21,954 nucleotides of DNA from JAJZCD01 sp964570005 (GTDB lineage Bacteria; Patescibacteriota; Saccharimonadia; Saccharimonadales; UBA4665), in assembly GCA_964570005.1 (NCBI GenBank), contig CAZMWE010000017.1, forward strand, positions 1 through 21,954, written 5' to 3'. Below, piece by piece: positions 8,012 through 14,624 of this stretch (position 1 is the stretch's first letter; each line of letters begins with the position of its first letter). The notes under the pieces were generated by a model. It saw only the letters and a list, made by a program, of their open reading frames with translations. It was not told the origin of the DNA and ran no database searches. Made by a program: the position numbers and the translations under genes.

Positions 8012-8470
8012 ATGAGCGTTTTCGACCAAGAGTCAGGGCTAGAAAGGTATATGCCTCCTGTTGGCTATGCTGAAACAACGGGAGAATATACCATCCACGG
8101 GTTCTTTGCCGACCTGGCAATTGCGGCTATCGTGCACGCTCAACTCCAGCAAGGGGTTCCGGAAGCTAATATATGGAGACCGGAAGCTGGAGACGATGAC
8201 AGCATTACACTCACACACTCTCAGCTAAAAGACACAGAGATAGCAGTTGGACATCTAGAGGACATATTTCGTGGAACATTTCACGTAGGCACTCGTCGTT
8301 TTGCAGCTAAAGCAGCGGCACTCGGCCTACTGCTACGAATTGAGCTAAGTCGGGCCGAACCACGAGTAGCGATTGCCTTGCCCCTACAGTGTCGTGATGA
8401 GCGTGTCGAGCAGAAGCCCCAATACGAACAGCCCGCCGACTACCTTACTGGTCTTAAACGCGCTATGTGA
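8012..8470 (+). CDS. Unknown 152-residue protein, overlapping the end of ubiA tail-to-tail
   Basis: I do not recognise this protein. It looks like a soluble mixed alpha/beta protein, with a helical segment at about 28-46 (A/I/L/Q-rich) and a predicted helix and strand at 93-128 (basic then hydrophobic). No signal peptide is visible. The start is uncertain: ATG 8012 has no clear Shine-Dalgarno site, while ATG 8051 (codon 14) has GAAAGG only 3-4 nt away. Codon use is relaxed compared with rpsJ. Its last 29 codons overlap the last codons of the convergent ubiA gene (8384-8470). Since ubiA is well supported by homology, the far C terminus of this gene is the less certain part. Confidence 0.6.
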   Translation: MSVFDQESGLERYMPPVGYAETTGEYTIHGFFADLAIAAIVHAQLQQGVPEANIWRPEAGDDDSITLTHSQLKDTEIAVGHLEDIFRGTFHVGTRRFAAKAAALGLLLRIELSRAEPRVAIALPLQCRDERVEQKPQYEQPADYLTGLKRAM

Positions 8471-9388
8471 CAGATACAGCGGCCACAGGCCAGCAGGGTA
8501 GTCCTTTGGTCGTTCAATTGGGCGCGGTTTACTGTAAAACTTGAGAGTATGGGTAACAACAGGAACACCGAGCAGGGTTATAAGCACCGCTGGACCGACC
8601 CAACCGAGTACAACGTATAGTACTACCAGCACCGGTTGGACAGCGATGATGACCATATTAGTGTCGCGTGCGAACTTTTCGCCCAGTATAACCGGCAGCG
8701 TGTGCACGCCTTTTTGCTTGTCTTCGTGCAGTTTGTCGGTATGTTTGCCCATGAGGATACTGGCGACGCTCAGTCCGTAGACCGTTGATACAGCCGCCAC
8801 CGGCCAGCTCCAAGTACTCGTGAGTACCAGATAGGTACCACCGGCCATCAGCGGACCCCAGATGGCAACCTCGGCAATCTCACCTAACCCCAGATATTTG
8901 AGTGGCCAAGTGTAAAACAGCACAAACACCGCGCCGATTACCATAAGCCATGCCACGCGTATATCGTGGGTAATCAGAACTAGCGCCAAGCCGCACGTGG
9001 CGGCGAGCACCCCCGTTACTGCGGCTTCGGTCAGTTGGTGCCGTTTGCTCCACCAGCCCAGCTGCATAGGTTGCGGCCCATAGATAGTCCGGAAGTAGTT
9101 ATCACTGTCCACACCGCGCACCGAATCAGTGTAGTCGTTGATAAGATTATTAGTACCGTGTGCTAAAACAAGTCCGAATAAACAGAGCAGGAACTTCCAG
9201 ATATTAAAATAGCCGACGCGCCACGCCATCAGTGCGCCGATAACACACGCATAGGCCGTCACTAAAAATAGCGCTCCGCGCGTAGCGATCAGCCACTGAC
9301 TAATCGTGTCAAGTCCATCCCACTCTTTTTTATCCACCCTTGGTATTTGTCGAAGAGCTTTCCCCCACATTGCCACATTCACGCTCAT
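8384..9388 (-). CDS. UbiA-family membrane prenyltransferase
   Basis: UbiA enzymes transfer a polyprenyl chain from its diphosphate to an aromatic or lipid acceptor in the membrane, using Mg2+. The 334-residue product has about eight or nine hydrophobic helices. The first Asp-rich motif N-x-x-N-D-x-x-D is at 81-88 (N-L-I-N-D-Y-T-D). The second reads D-K-L-H-E-D at 218-223 followed by G-V-H-T-L-P-V, one residue longer than the common D-x-x-x-D. The acceptor cannot be deduced; menaquinone, ubiquinone or another lipid are all possible. The start is placed at 9388 because a TACAAT box ends 7 nt before it, and the farther ATG at 9418 would be upstream of transcription initiation. A divergent polyprenyl synthetase gene is a likely source of its donor. 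Confidence 0.88.
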   Translation of the reverse strand: MSVNVAMWGKALRQIPRVDKKEWDGLDTISQWLIATRGALFLVTAYACVIGALMAWRVGYFNIWKFLLCLFGLVLAHGTNNLINDYTDSVRGVDSDNYFRTIYGPQPMQLGWWSKRHQLTEAAVTGVLAATCGLALVLITHDIRVAWLMVIGAVFVLFYTWPLKYLGLGEIAEVAIWGPLMAGGTYLVLTSTWSWPVAAVSTVYGLSVASILMGKHTDKLHEDKQKGVHTLPVILGEKFARDTNMVIIAVQPVLVVLYVVLGWVGPAVLITLLGVPVVTHTLKFYSKPRPIERPKDYPAGLWPLYLSHSAFKTSKVVGGLFVLGLLLDTLITTL

Positions 9389-9395
9389 ATCTGCC

Positions 9396-9424
9396 ATTGT
9401 AGCCACGCACCCCACCATTTACAA
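9396..9424 (-). promoter_or_regulatory. Promoter of the ubiA-family gene, predicted leaderless
   Basis: On the minus strand: TTGTAA (9424-9419), 17-nt spacer, TACAAT (9401-9396), then 7 nt to the ATG at 9388. The -10 overlaps the -35 of the divergent polyprenyl synthetase promoter and the -35 overlaps its -10. Confidence 0.6.
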
Positions 9425-9425
9425 T
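9397..9425 (+). promoter_or_regulatory. Promoter of the polyprenyl synthetase gene, interlocked with that of ubiA
   Basis: TTGTAG (9397-9402), 17-nt spacer, TACAAT (9420-9425). The start point is predicted near 9432, leaving about 5 nt before ATG 9437. The two promoters occupy the same roughly 30 bp on opposite strands, so RNA polymerase could hold only one at a time. Confidence 0.55.
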
Positions 9426-9436
9426 GTTTAGGAGTT

Positions 9437-10231
9437 ATGGATGCAGCTTTTGACGACTTTCTGGCTGGCCATGTTGCCGGTGACGGCACGCTTGGCAGGG
9501 CTGCGCGCCATTTGCTAAACGCGCCAAAAGCTAAACGAGTACGTCCAAAGTTCGTGCTAGCCTGTGGACGGCTACTGGGGGTAGCCGAAAAGGAGCTATT
9601 CGAGAGCGCGGCCGCAGTCGAGCTCATGCACACCGGCAGCTTGCTGCACGACGACATCATCGATGAGGCCAGTGAGCGCCGTGCCCGACCAAGTGTCAAC
9701 ACGCTGTACGGTAACACCATGGCGTTGCTGGCCGGGGATCAACTGCTGTCTCGTTCGCTACTCGCGCTTACCATGGTAAAAAGCGGAGACGCCACCAAGC
9801 AGGCTGCTTTGACGTTTATAGAGCTTACAGAAGCGGTCGCCTTGGAAGACGAATTAAATCCCGCAGAGGCTACGCGGGCCAATGTCATTAAAATTGCAGA
9901 CGGCAAAACCGGCGCGCTATTTGGTTTGTGTGGCTATCTGGCAGGTTTGGCTGCCAAAGACCCCGTGGCAGCAAAACGACTCATGAAAGCCGGGCGAATG
10001 GCTGGCAGGGCCTTTCAAATCCGTGACGATATTGACGACTTGGCAGAAGATATTGCTAACAGTGTACCGACCCTACCACAGCTTGTGAGCCGAGAGGAGG
10101 CAGAAAACGTCATTACTGATGCCCTCCAAGCGGCAGTAGCACAGCTCAAACCCTACACTGTTCGTCCTAGTTACCAGGGGCTCGTAGAAAATATGTATCT
10201 GCTCGCCCGTACGCCAAAGCCAAACGACTGA
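9437..10231 (+). CDS. Polyprenyl diphosphate synthetase (trans-isoprenyl diphosphate synthase family)
   Basis: This family condenses isopentenyl diphosphate with an allylic diphosphate to build prenyl chains. The 264-residue product has K-R-V-R-P at 33-37, the first Asp-rich motif D-D-I-I-D at 72-76, K-T-G at 157-159, and F-Q at 193-194 followed by the second Asp-rich motif D-D-I-D-D at 197-201. The residue five before the first motif is Gly and the next Ser, small residues that in this family usually permit longer chains. After the second motif the usual G-K-x-x-G-x-D-x-x-x-G-K segment is missing. The sequence passes to T-L-P within about 10 residues, and the protein is shorter than the usual 300-330. 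The start at 9437 matches the end of the promoter; AGGAG is present but only 2-3 nt away. Confidence 0.88.
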   Translation: MDAAFDDFLAGHVAGDGTLGRAARHLLNAPKAKRVRPKFVLACGRLLGVAEKELFESAAAVELMHTGSLLHDDIIDEASERRARPSVNTLYGNTMALLAGDQLLSRSLLALTMVKSGDATKQAALTFIELTEAVALEDELNPAEATRANVIKIADGKTGALFGLCGYLAGLAAKDPVAAKRLMKAGRMAGRAFQIRDDIDDLAEDIANSVPTLPQLVSREEAENVITDALQAAVAQLKPYTVRPSYQGLVENMYLLARTPKPND

Positions 10232-10265
10232 TAAGTGCTTTATTTAGTGTAGAATTTGCAACGAA

Positions 10266-10295
10266 TTGACAGAGGTGGCGACAGTATGCTAATCT
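10266..10295 (+). promoter_or_regulatory. Sigma70-type promoter of the rplC-rplO operon
   Basis: Perfect TTGACA (10266-10271), 18-nt spacer, TAATCT (10290-10295) with a TG one base upstream (10287-10288, extended -10). It predicts a start near 10302 and a leader of about 118 nt before rplC. The leader holds a T7 run at 10378-10384 preceded by a GC-rich stretch, which may be an attenuator although I find only a weak hairpin. The octamer ACAGAGGT occurs at 10269-10276 and again at 10349-10356. Confidence 0.6.
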
Positions 10296-10419
10296 ATACA
10301 AGTATATCAAAGATCCACTCCAGGTGAGTTTGGAAAGGTCACTTCCTAACAGAGGTAGAAACCGCCAGCCGCCGGCATTTTTTTGTCATATTGGACGGAC
10401 GTAAGCAAACAAGGATGCT

Positions 10420-11046
10420 ATGAAAGCACTTATCACCAGAAAGGTTGGCATGACCAGCACCATCGCTGAAGATGGCGCCGTACAGGCTGTTACCTTGCTT
10501 TCCGCTAGTCCCTGCGTCGTCACGCAGGTCAAAACCGACGACACCGACGGCTACACCGCCGTACAGCTCGGTTTTGAGACCGCCAAGGAGGCCAAGACCC
10601 CCAAGGCGCAAGCCGGTCACTTTAAGGCCGCCGGTATTATGCCGAAAATTATTCGTGAGTTCCGCCTCGCAAGCGCCGACGAAATCACTGAAGACCTCAA
10701 GGTTGGAAGCCAAATCAGCCCCGAGGTCTTTTCAGTTGGCGACACCGTGCATGTGACCGGCACCAGCAAGGGCAAGGGATGGGCAGGCACGATCCGCCGC
10801 CACAACTTCCACCGTGGTCGCAAGACACACGGTGGCCGCAGCTACCGCCGCGTCGGTTCCATCGGCAGTATGTATCCTCAGAAGATTTTCAAGGGTAAAA
10901 AGATGGCAGGCCAACTCGGTCACGAGCAGGTCACCGTCCGTAACCTGAAAGTTGCACTCGTAGATGCAGAAAAGGGCTACATCGGCGTTGTCGGTGCAGT
11001 GCCCGGTCCGAACAAGGGTATTGTAATTATTAAGGGGGCAAACTAA
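10420..11046 (+). CDS. rplC: 50S ribosomal protein L3
   Basis: L3 is an early-assembling 50S protein that reaches toward the peptidyl transferase centre. At 208 residues it has the standard length. The start M-K-A-L-I-T-R-K-V-G-M-T is typical, and the extended loop has K-G-K-G-W-A-G-T, H-G-G-R-S and K-K-M-A-G-Q-L-G in order between about 107 and 168. AAGGA at 10410-10414 serves the ATG. It is the first gene of an unbroken series ending at rplO, because rpsJ has been separated from it. The stop TAA is 1 nt from the rplD ATG. Confidence 0.97.
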   Translation: MKALITRKVGMTSTIAEDGAVQAVTLLSASPCVVTQVKTDDTDGYTAVQLGFETAKEAKTPKAQAGHFKAAGIMPKIIREFRLASADEITEDLKVGSQISPEVFSVGDTVHVTGTSKGKGWAGTIRRHNFHRGRKTHGGRSYRRVGSIGSMYPQKIFKGKKMAGQLGHEQVTVRNLKVALVDAEKGYIGVVGAVPGPNKGIVIIKGAN

Positions 11047-11047
11047 T

Positions 11048-11686
11048 ATGGCAGTTCCTACTTACACTGCAAGTGGCGCTAAGGCCACAACTCCCGCTAA
11101 GCTCGACAGCGCCGTTTTTGGCGTAGAGGTTGAGAACCACCAGCTGCTCCGTCAGGCCTATGACACTTACTTGGCCAACGGCCGCGATAACCTCGCTGTC
11201 GTTAAGACCCGTGGCCTGGTTAGCGGCGGTGGCCGCAAGCCCTGGAAGCAGAAGGGCACTGGCCGCGCTCGTTTCGGATCGTCCAGAAACCCGATTTGGC
11301 GGGGCGGTGGTATCGTCTTTGGCCCAACCGGTGAAGAAAACTACTCTAAGAAGCTGCCTGTAGCTGCTAAGCGTCGGGCTTTGCGTCAGGCTTTGACTCT
11401 GGCTAGTAAAGATGGCCGGATTGCCGTGCTTGAAAAACTGACTGTCAAAGATGGCAAGACCGCCGAACTGGCCAAGCTACTTGCTAAGATCGACGCTACG
11501 CGCTCGATTATGCTCATTGTTACTGAAAAAACTCCCGAACTCGTGCGCGCTGCCGCCAACCTCGGCAGCGTTTCTGTAGTCAGCGCCACCTATGTCAACA
11601 CCTACGGTGTACTCAACGCTGACCGCCTGGTATTTACCGCTGACGCGCTGAAGGCAACCGAAGCCTGGTTGAAGGGAGACAAATAA
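11048..11686 (+). CDS. rplD: 50S ribosomal protein L4
   Basis: L4 has a globular domain on the 50S surface and a long loop lining the peptide exit tunnel. The 212-residue product contains the tunnel-loop signature W-K-Q-K-G-T-G-R-A-R followed by W-R-G-G-G-I-V-F-G-P at about 72-98. AAGGGGG within the end of rplC precedes the start. In E. coli L4 represses its own operon through the mRNA leader; whether the leader found here is a target cannot be seen. The stop overlaps the rplW start by one base (TAATG). Confidence 0.96.
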   Translation: MAVPTYTASGAKATTPAKLDSAVFGVEVENHQLLRQAYDTYLANGRDNLAVVKTRGLVSGGGRKPWKQKGTGRARFGSSRNPIWRGGGIVFGPTGEENYSKKLPVAAKRRALRQALTLASKDGRIAVLEKLTVKDGKTAELAKLLAKIDATRSIMLIVTEKTPELVRAAANLGSVSVVSATYVNTYGVLNADRLVFTADALKATEAWLKGDK

Positions 11687-12135
11687 TGCACGTACTCAAA
11701 CCTCGTCTAAGCGAAAAGAGCTATTCCACCTCTCAAGCTACCAACACCTTTGCACTGGATGTACCGAGCGAACTTAATAAGCATGAGATTGCCGCAGAAG
11801 TCGAAAAGCAGTTCGAGGTCAAGGTGGCTGCGGTGCGTATTGTGAACCGTAAGGGCAAGACCAAGCGCGTCATGAATACTACTGGCAAGCGCTACGCCAA
11901 CCGACACGGTGTCCAGAGTGACATCAAGAAGGCTTACGTGACACTAGCAGCCGGCAGCCACCTACCGTTCTTCGAAGCTGAAGAGGCTGATGCCAAAGAC
12001 GCTGCTAAAGCTGAAGAAAAAGCTAAGGCGGCCGGCAAAAAGGCAACACCCGCAGTCGTCAAGACAACCGCCAAGGCTGAAAACAAGACGGCCCATCGTG
12101 GTCTACTGCGCAGCCGCAAGTCAGGAGATAAATAA
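11686..12135 (+). CDS. rplW: 50S ribosomal protein L23 with Lys/Ala-rich C-terminal extension
   Basis: L23 sits at the tunnel exit and is the docking site for trigger factor and the signal recognition particle. The conserved core occupies about residues 1-100, beginning L-K-P-R-L-S-E-K-S and including the R-K-G-K-T-K-R loop. Residues from about 100 to 149 form a low-complexity Ala/Lys/Glu tail absent from typical L23 of about 95-100 residues. Such a tail at the tunnel exit may contact rRNA or the nascent chain, which is inference. It overlaps rplD and rplB by one base at each end. Confidence 0.94.
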   Translation: MHVLKPRLSEKSYSTSQATNTFALDVPSELNKHEIAAEVEKQFEVKVAAVRIVNRKGKTKRVMNTTGKRYANRHGVQSDIKKAYVTLAAGSHLPFFEAEEADAKDAAKAEEKAKAAGKKATPAVVKTTAKAENKTAHRGLLRSRKSGDK

Positions 12136-12965
12136 TGGCCATTAAACAATACAACCCAACCACTCCCGGCCGGCGCGGTATGAGCAGTCAGGATTTTGGC
12201 GCGGTAACTACAAAGAAGCCACTGCGCTCGCTGTTGCAGCCAAAGCGCCGCGGTAACGGCCGTAACAACCAGGGCCGTATCACGACCCGCCACCAGGGAG
12301 GTGGCGCCCGCAAATTCTATCGCTTAGTAAACTTCAATTTCAAGGGTGAAGGCGTTATCGAGCACATTGAGTACGACCCGAACCGCAGCGCTCGCATCGC
12401 CCGTGTGAAGGACACTGAGGGCAAGTATCACTACGTACTCGCCGCTAGCGGCATGCAGATCGGCCAAAAGCTGGTCTCCCACGAAGAGGCCGCTATCGAG
12501 ATCGGCAATCGTCTGCCACTCAAAAACATCCCGGTCGGTACAACCATTCACGCAATTGAGCTGCAGCCAGGCAAGGGCGCCCAAATGGTCCGCTCCGCCG
12601 GTAACGGCGCTCAGCTGATGGCCAAAGAAGGTGAATATGGCCAGGTTCGTTTGCCGAGCGGTGAAGTTCGCTTGGTCAACCTGAATTGTACCGCCACCAT
12701 CGGTGTCGTCGGCAATGAGCAGCACCAGAACATCAAGATTGGTAAGGCTGGCCGCAACCGCCACCTGGGCAAGCGCCCAAGCGTGCGTGGTGTGGTCATG
12801 AACGCCGTGGATCACCCGCACGGTGGTGGTGACGGTGGCCGTCACCGTATGGCTAAAGCTCCGCGTACGCCTTGGGGTCAGAAAACGCTCGGTTACAAGA
12901 CGCGCCGCCGCAAGAGCACCAGCAACATGATCGTAAGAAGCCGTCACGCGGCCAAGAGGAAATAG
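12135..12965 (+). CDS. rplB: 50S ribosomal protein L2
   Basis: L2 binds 23S rRNA near the peptidyl transferase centre and supports subunit joining. The 276-residue product is of normal length. It shows the N-terminal P-T-T-P-G-R-R-G, the R-N-N-Q-G-R-I-T segment, and D-H-P-H-G-G-G at about 218-224, carrying the conserved His. The tail S-R-H-A-A-K-R-K is typical. AGGAG overlaps the end of rplW. The usual next gene, rpsS, is displaced by a small unknown gene starting 3 nt after the TAG. Confidence 0.97.
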   Translation: MAIKQYNPTTPGRRGMSSQDFGAVTTKKPLRSLLQPKRRGNGRNNQGRITTRHQGGGARKFYRLVNFNFKGEGVIEHIEYDPNRSARIARVKDTEGKYHYVLAASGMQIGQKLVSHEEAAIEIGNRLPLKNIPVGTTIHAIELQPGKGAQMVRSAGNGAQLMAKEGEYGQVRLPSGEVRLVNLNCTATIGVVGNEQHQNIKIGKAGRNRHLGKRPSVRGVVMNAVDHPHGGGDGGRHRMAKAPRTPWGQKTLGYKTRRRKSTSNMIVRSRHAAKRK

Positions 12966-12967
12966 CG

Positions 12968-13324
12968 ATGAGGGAATTTGTCACTTTTACCGAAGATGGT
13001 ACGCCAATGTCAGGTCCTGATTGGTCGAACTTTGTTGATGTGCGAGAAGACCCGGATCCCGCAAGAGCCGCTCAGATACGGGACAACGTAGTGGGGAGTA
13101 TTGGTCACGACATTGGCTTTCATATTGCGGCCAAAAAAAGGCCTACATATCCAGCTATGCCCGTTCATGCGCTACACGAGATAGCCGACCAATTTGCCGC
13201 CGTGGCTCGCCCTCCGTTCGAGCGCTTTGCAAAAATGAGATTTTTGGACGCACTTTTGGACGGTTATGATAGCGGTCAAAGTGTCGGTGCAGTATTTGAA
13301 CAGAGAGAAGGAACTAACATATGA
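12968..13324 (+). CDS. Unknown 118-residue protein inserted between rplB and rpsS
   Basis: I do not recognise this protein. It is soluble-looking, with an acidic N-terminal third (E-D-P-D-P at about 28-32), a helix-rich middle (residues 70-85) and a C-terminal helix (about 90-105); there is no Cys, signal peptide or membrane segment. The ATG at 12968 is chosen because GAGG lies 8-10 nt upstream in the rplB 3' end; a longer reading frame from 12872 would run inside rplB. Its stop TGA (13322-13324) overlaps the rpsS ATG (13321-13323) as ATGA, and the AAGGA for rpsS lies inside it. This strongly suggests it is translated and coupled to rpsS. Codon use is less biased than in its neighbours. Confidence 0.8.
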   Translation: MREFVTFTEDGTPMSGPDWSNFVDVREDPDPARAAQIRDNVVGSIGHDIGFHIAAKKRPTYPAMPVHALHEIADQFAAVARPPFERFAKMRFLDALLDGYDSGQSVGAVFEQREGTNI

Positions 13325-13593
13325 GTCGTTCACTAAAGAAAGGCCCGTTCATTGACCCGAAGCTTGCCAAGAAAGTGGCAGCTCTGAGCAATGACGACCG
13401 CACTATTATTAAAACCTGGGCCCGTGCCAGCACGATCGCGCCGGACTTTGTTGGCAAGACGTTTGCCGTCCACAACGGCAAGGTCCATGTGCCGGTGTTC
13501 GTCACCGAAAACATGGTCGGTCACAAGCTCGGCGAGTTCAGCCCGACCCGTAAGTTCCGCTCTCACGGCGGTAAACTGGCGAAAGGTAAGTAG
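13321..13593 (+). CDS. rpsS: 30S ribosomal protein S19
   Basis: S19 is a 30S head protein, paired with S13 near the A-site tRNA. The 90-residue product has the typical start S-R-S-L-K-K-G-P-F and the core T-W-A-R-A-S-T-I, G-H-K-L-G-E-F and T-R-K-F-R-S-H-G. The start overlaps the stop of the preceding unknown gene by 4 nt, implying translational coupling to it rather than to rplB. Confidence 0.97.
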   Translation: MSRSLKKGPFIDPKLAKKVAALSNDDRTIIKTWARASTIAPDFVGKTFAVHNGKVHVPVFVTENMVGHKLGEFSPTRKFRSHGGKLAKGK

Positions 13594-13601
13594 GCAAAGC
13601 T

Positions 13602-13991
13602 ATGGCAGTTAAAGCAGAATCTAAAGGTGTCCGGATGAGTCCGCGCAAGGTCGGCGAAGTAGCCAGTCTGGTTCGCGGTCGCTCAGTTGCTGACGCATTG
13701 GTCATCCTGGAGCATGTACCGCGCCGCGCCGCCTTGCCGGTTATTAAGACTATCCAGAGCGCCGCCGCGAATGCTACACACAACCACAACTACAAGGCAG
13801 ACGGCTTGCGCATTGTGGAGATTACCGTAAATCACGGCCCGCGTACCAAGCGTTTCCGCCCGGCCGCCATGGGCCGCGCCTTGCCGTACATGAAGCGCAG
13901 CAGTCACATCCGCGTGCTGGTCGAAGGCGAACAGCGCCCCGCACCGAAAGCTAAGGCAGAAACTAAGCCTGCAAAGAAAGAGGAGAAATAA
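13602..13991 (+). CDS. rplV: 50S ribosomal protein L22
   Basis: L22 lines the exit tunnel opposite L4 through a long beta hairpin. The 129-residue product contains R-M-S-P-R-K-V at about 9-15, the hairpin region G-P-R-T-K-R-F-R-P with M-G-R-A following, and the S-H-I-R-V-L-V-E strand. The last 18 or so residues are Lys/Ala/Glu-rich, slightly longer than the usual 110. AAAGG in the rpsS end serves the start, 8 nt after the rpsS stop. Confidence 0.96.
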   Translation: MAVKAESKGVRMSPRKVGEVASLVRGRSVADALVILEHVPRRAALPVIKTIQSAAANATHNHNYKADGLRIVEITVNHGPRTKRFRPAAMGRALPYMKRSSHIRVLVEGEQRPAPKAKAETKPAKKEEK

Positions 13992-13993
13992 CC

Positions 13994-14623
13994 ATGGGAC
14001 AGAAAGTTAATCCGATCTCCATGCGCCTGCAGGCCAACAAAGATTGGCGCAGCAAATGGTTTGTCGGTAAGAACCAATATGCCAAGTTCCTGGCTGAAGA
14101 CTTAAAGGTCCGCAAGCTTATTCAGGACAAGTTCGGTAGCCGCGGTGCTATCAACAAAGTAGACATTGAGCGCTCGCCCAATCTCATTACCGTTACTATT
14201 GCCACCGCTAAGGCCGGGGTAGTGATCGGCCGTGGCGGTCAAGGTGCCCAAGAGCTCAAGGCGGCACTCGAAAAGGTCTACGGCATATCCGTCCGTGTCA
14301 ACATCGAAGAAGTTAAGAAGCCCGACCTGTATGCTAAGCTAGTTGCCGAGAATATCGCGCACCAGATCGAACGCCGCATGAGCTTCCGCCGCGCTATCAA
14401 GAGCGCCAGCGCCGCTACCATGCGTGCCGGTGCCAACGGCATCCGCATCGAGGTAGCCGGTCGTTTGAACGGTGCTGAAATGAGCCGCCGCGAAAAAGAA
14501 GTCGCCGGCAGCGTGCCATTGCACACTATCCGTGCCAACGTTGACTATGCCGCCGCCCGCGCACTGTTCCCGGGTGCCGGTATCGTAGGCGTCAAGGTCT
14601 GGATCTACAAGGGGGAAAACTAA
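13994..14623 (+). CDS. rpsC: 30S ribosomal protein S3
   Basis: S3 forms the mRNA entry channel with S4 and S5 and has helicase activity there. The 209-residue product starts M-G-Q-K-V-N-P-I and has the KH-domain loop V-I-G-R-G-G-Q-G at about 77-84. The C-terminal domain has the typical G-R-L-N-G-A-E-M-S-R-R-E and ends with a G-V-K-V-W-I-Y-K-G-E strand, without the variable tail of longer homologues. GAGGAGA at the rplV end is its ribosome site; the stop is 1 nt from rplP. Confidence 0.97.
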   Translation: MGQKVNPISMRLQANKDWRSKWFVGKNQYAKFLAEDLKVRKLIQDKFGSRGAINKVDIERSPNLITVTIATAKAGVVIGRGGQGAQELKAALEKVYGISVRVNIEEVKKPDLYAKLVAENIAHQIERRMSFRRAIKSASAATMRAGANGIRIEVAGRLNGAEMSRREKEVAGSVPLHTIRANVDYAAARALFPGAGIVGVKVWIYKGEN

Positions 14624-14624
14624 C

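Noticed and set aside
9347..9436. N-terminal extension of the polyprenyl synthetase from ATG 9347
   Set aside because: It is upstream of the predicted promoter, overlaps ubiA on the other strand, and is a His/Cys-rich stretch unlike the family.
12324..12947. Minus-strand open frame of 207 codons opposite rplB
   Set aside because: Antisense shadow; the L2 reading frame is unambiguous.
12872..12967. N-terminal extension of the unknown gene before rpsS
   Set aside because: It lies inside rplB in another frame; the ATG at 12968 with GAGG upstream is a better start.
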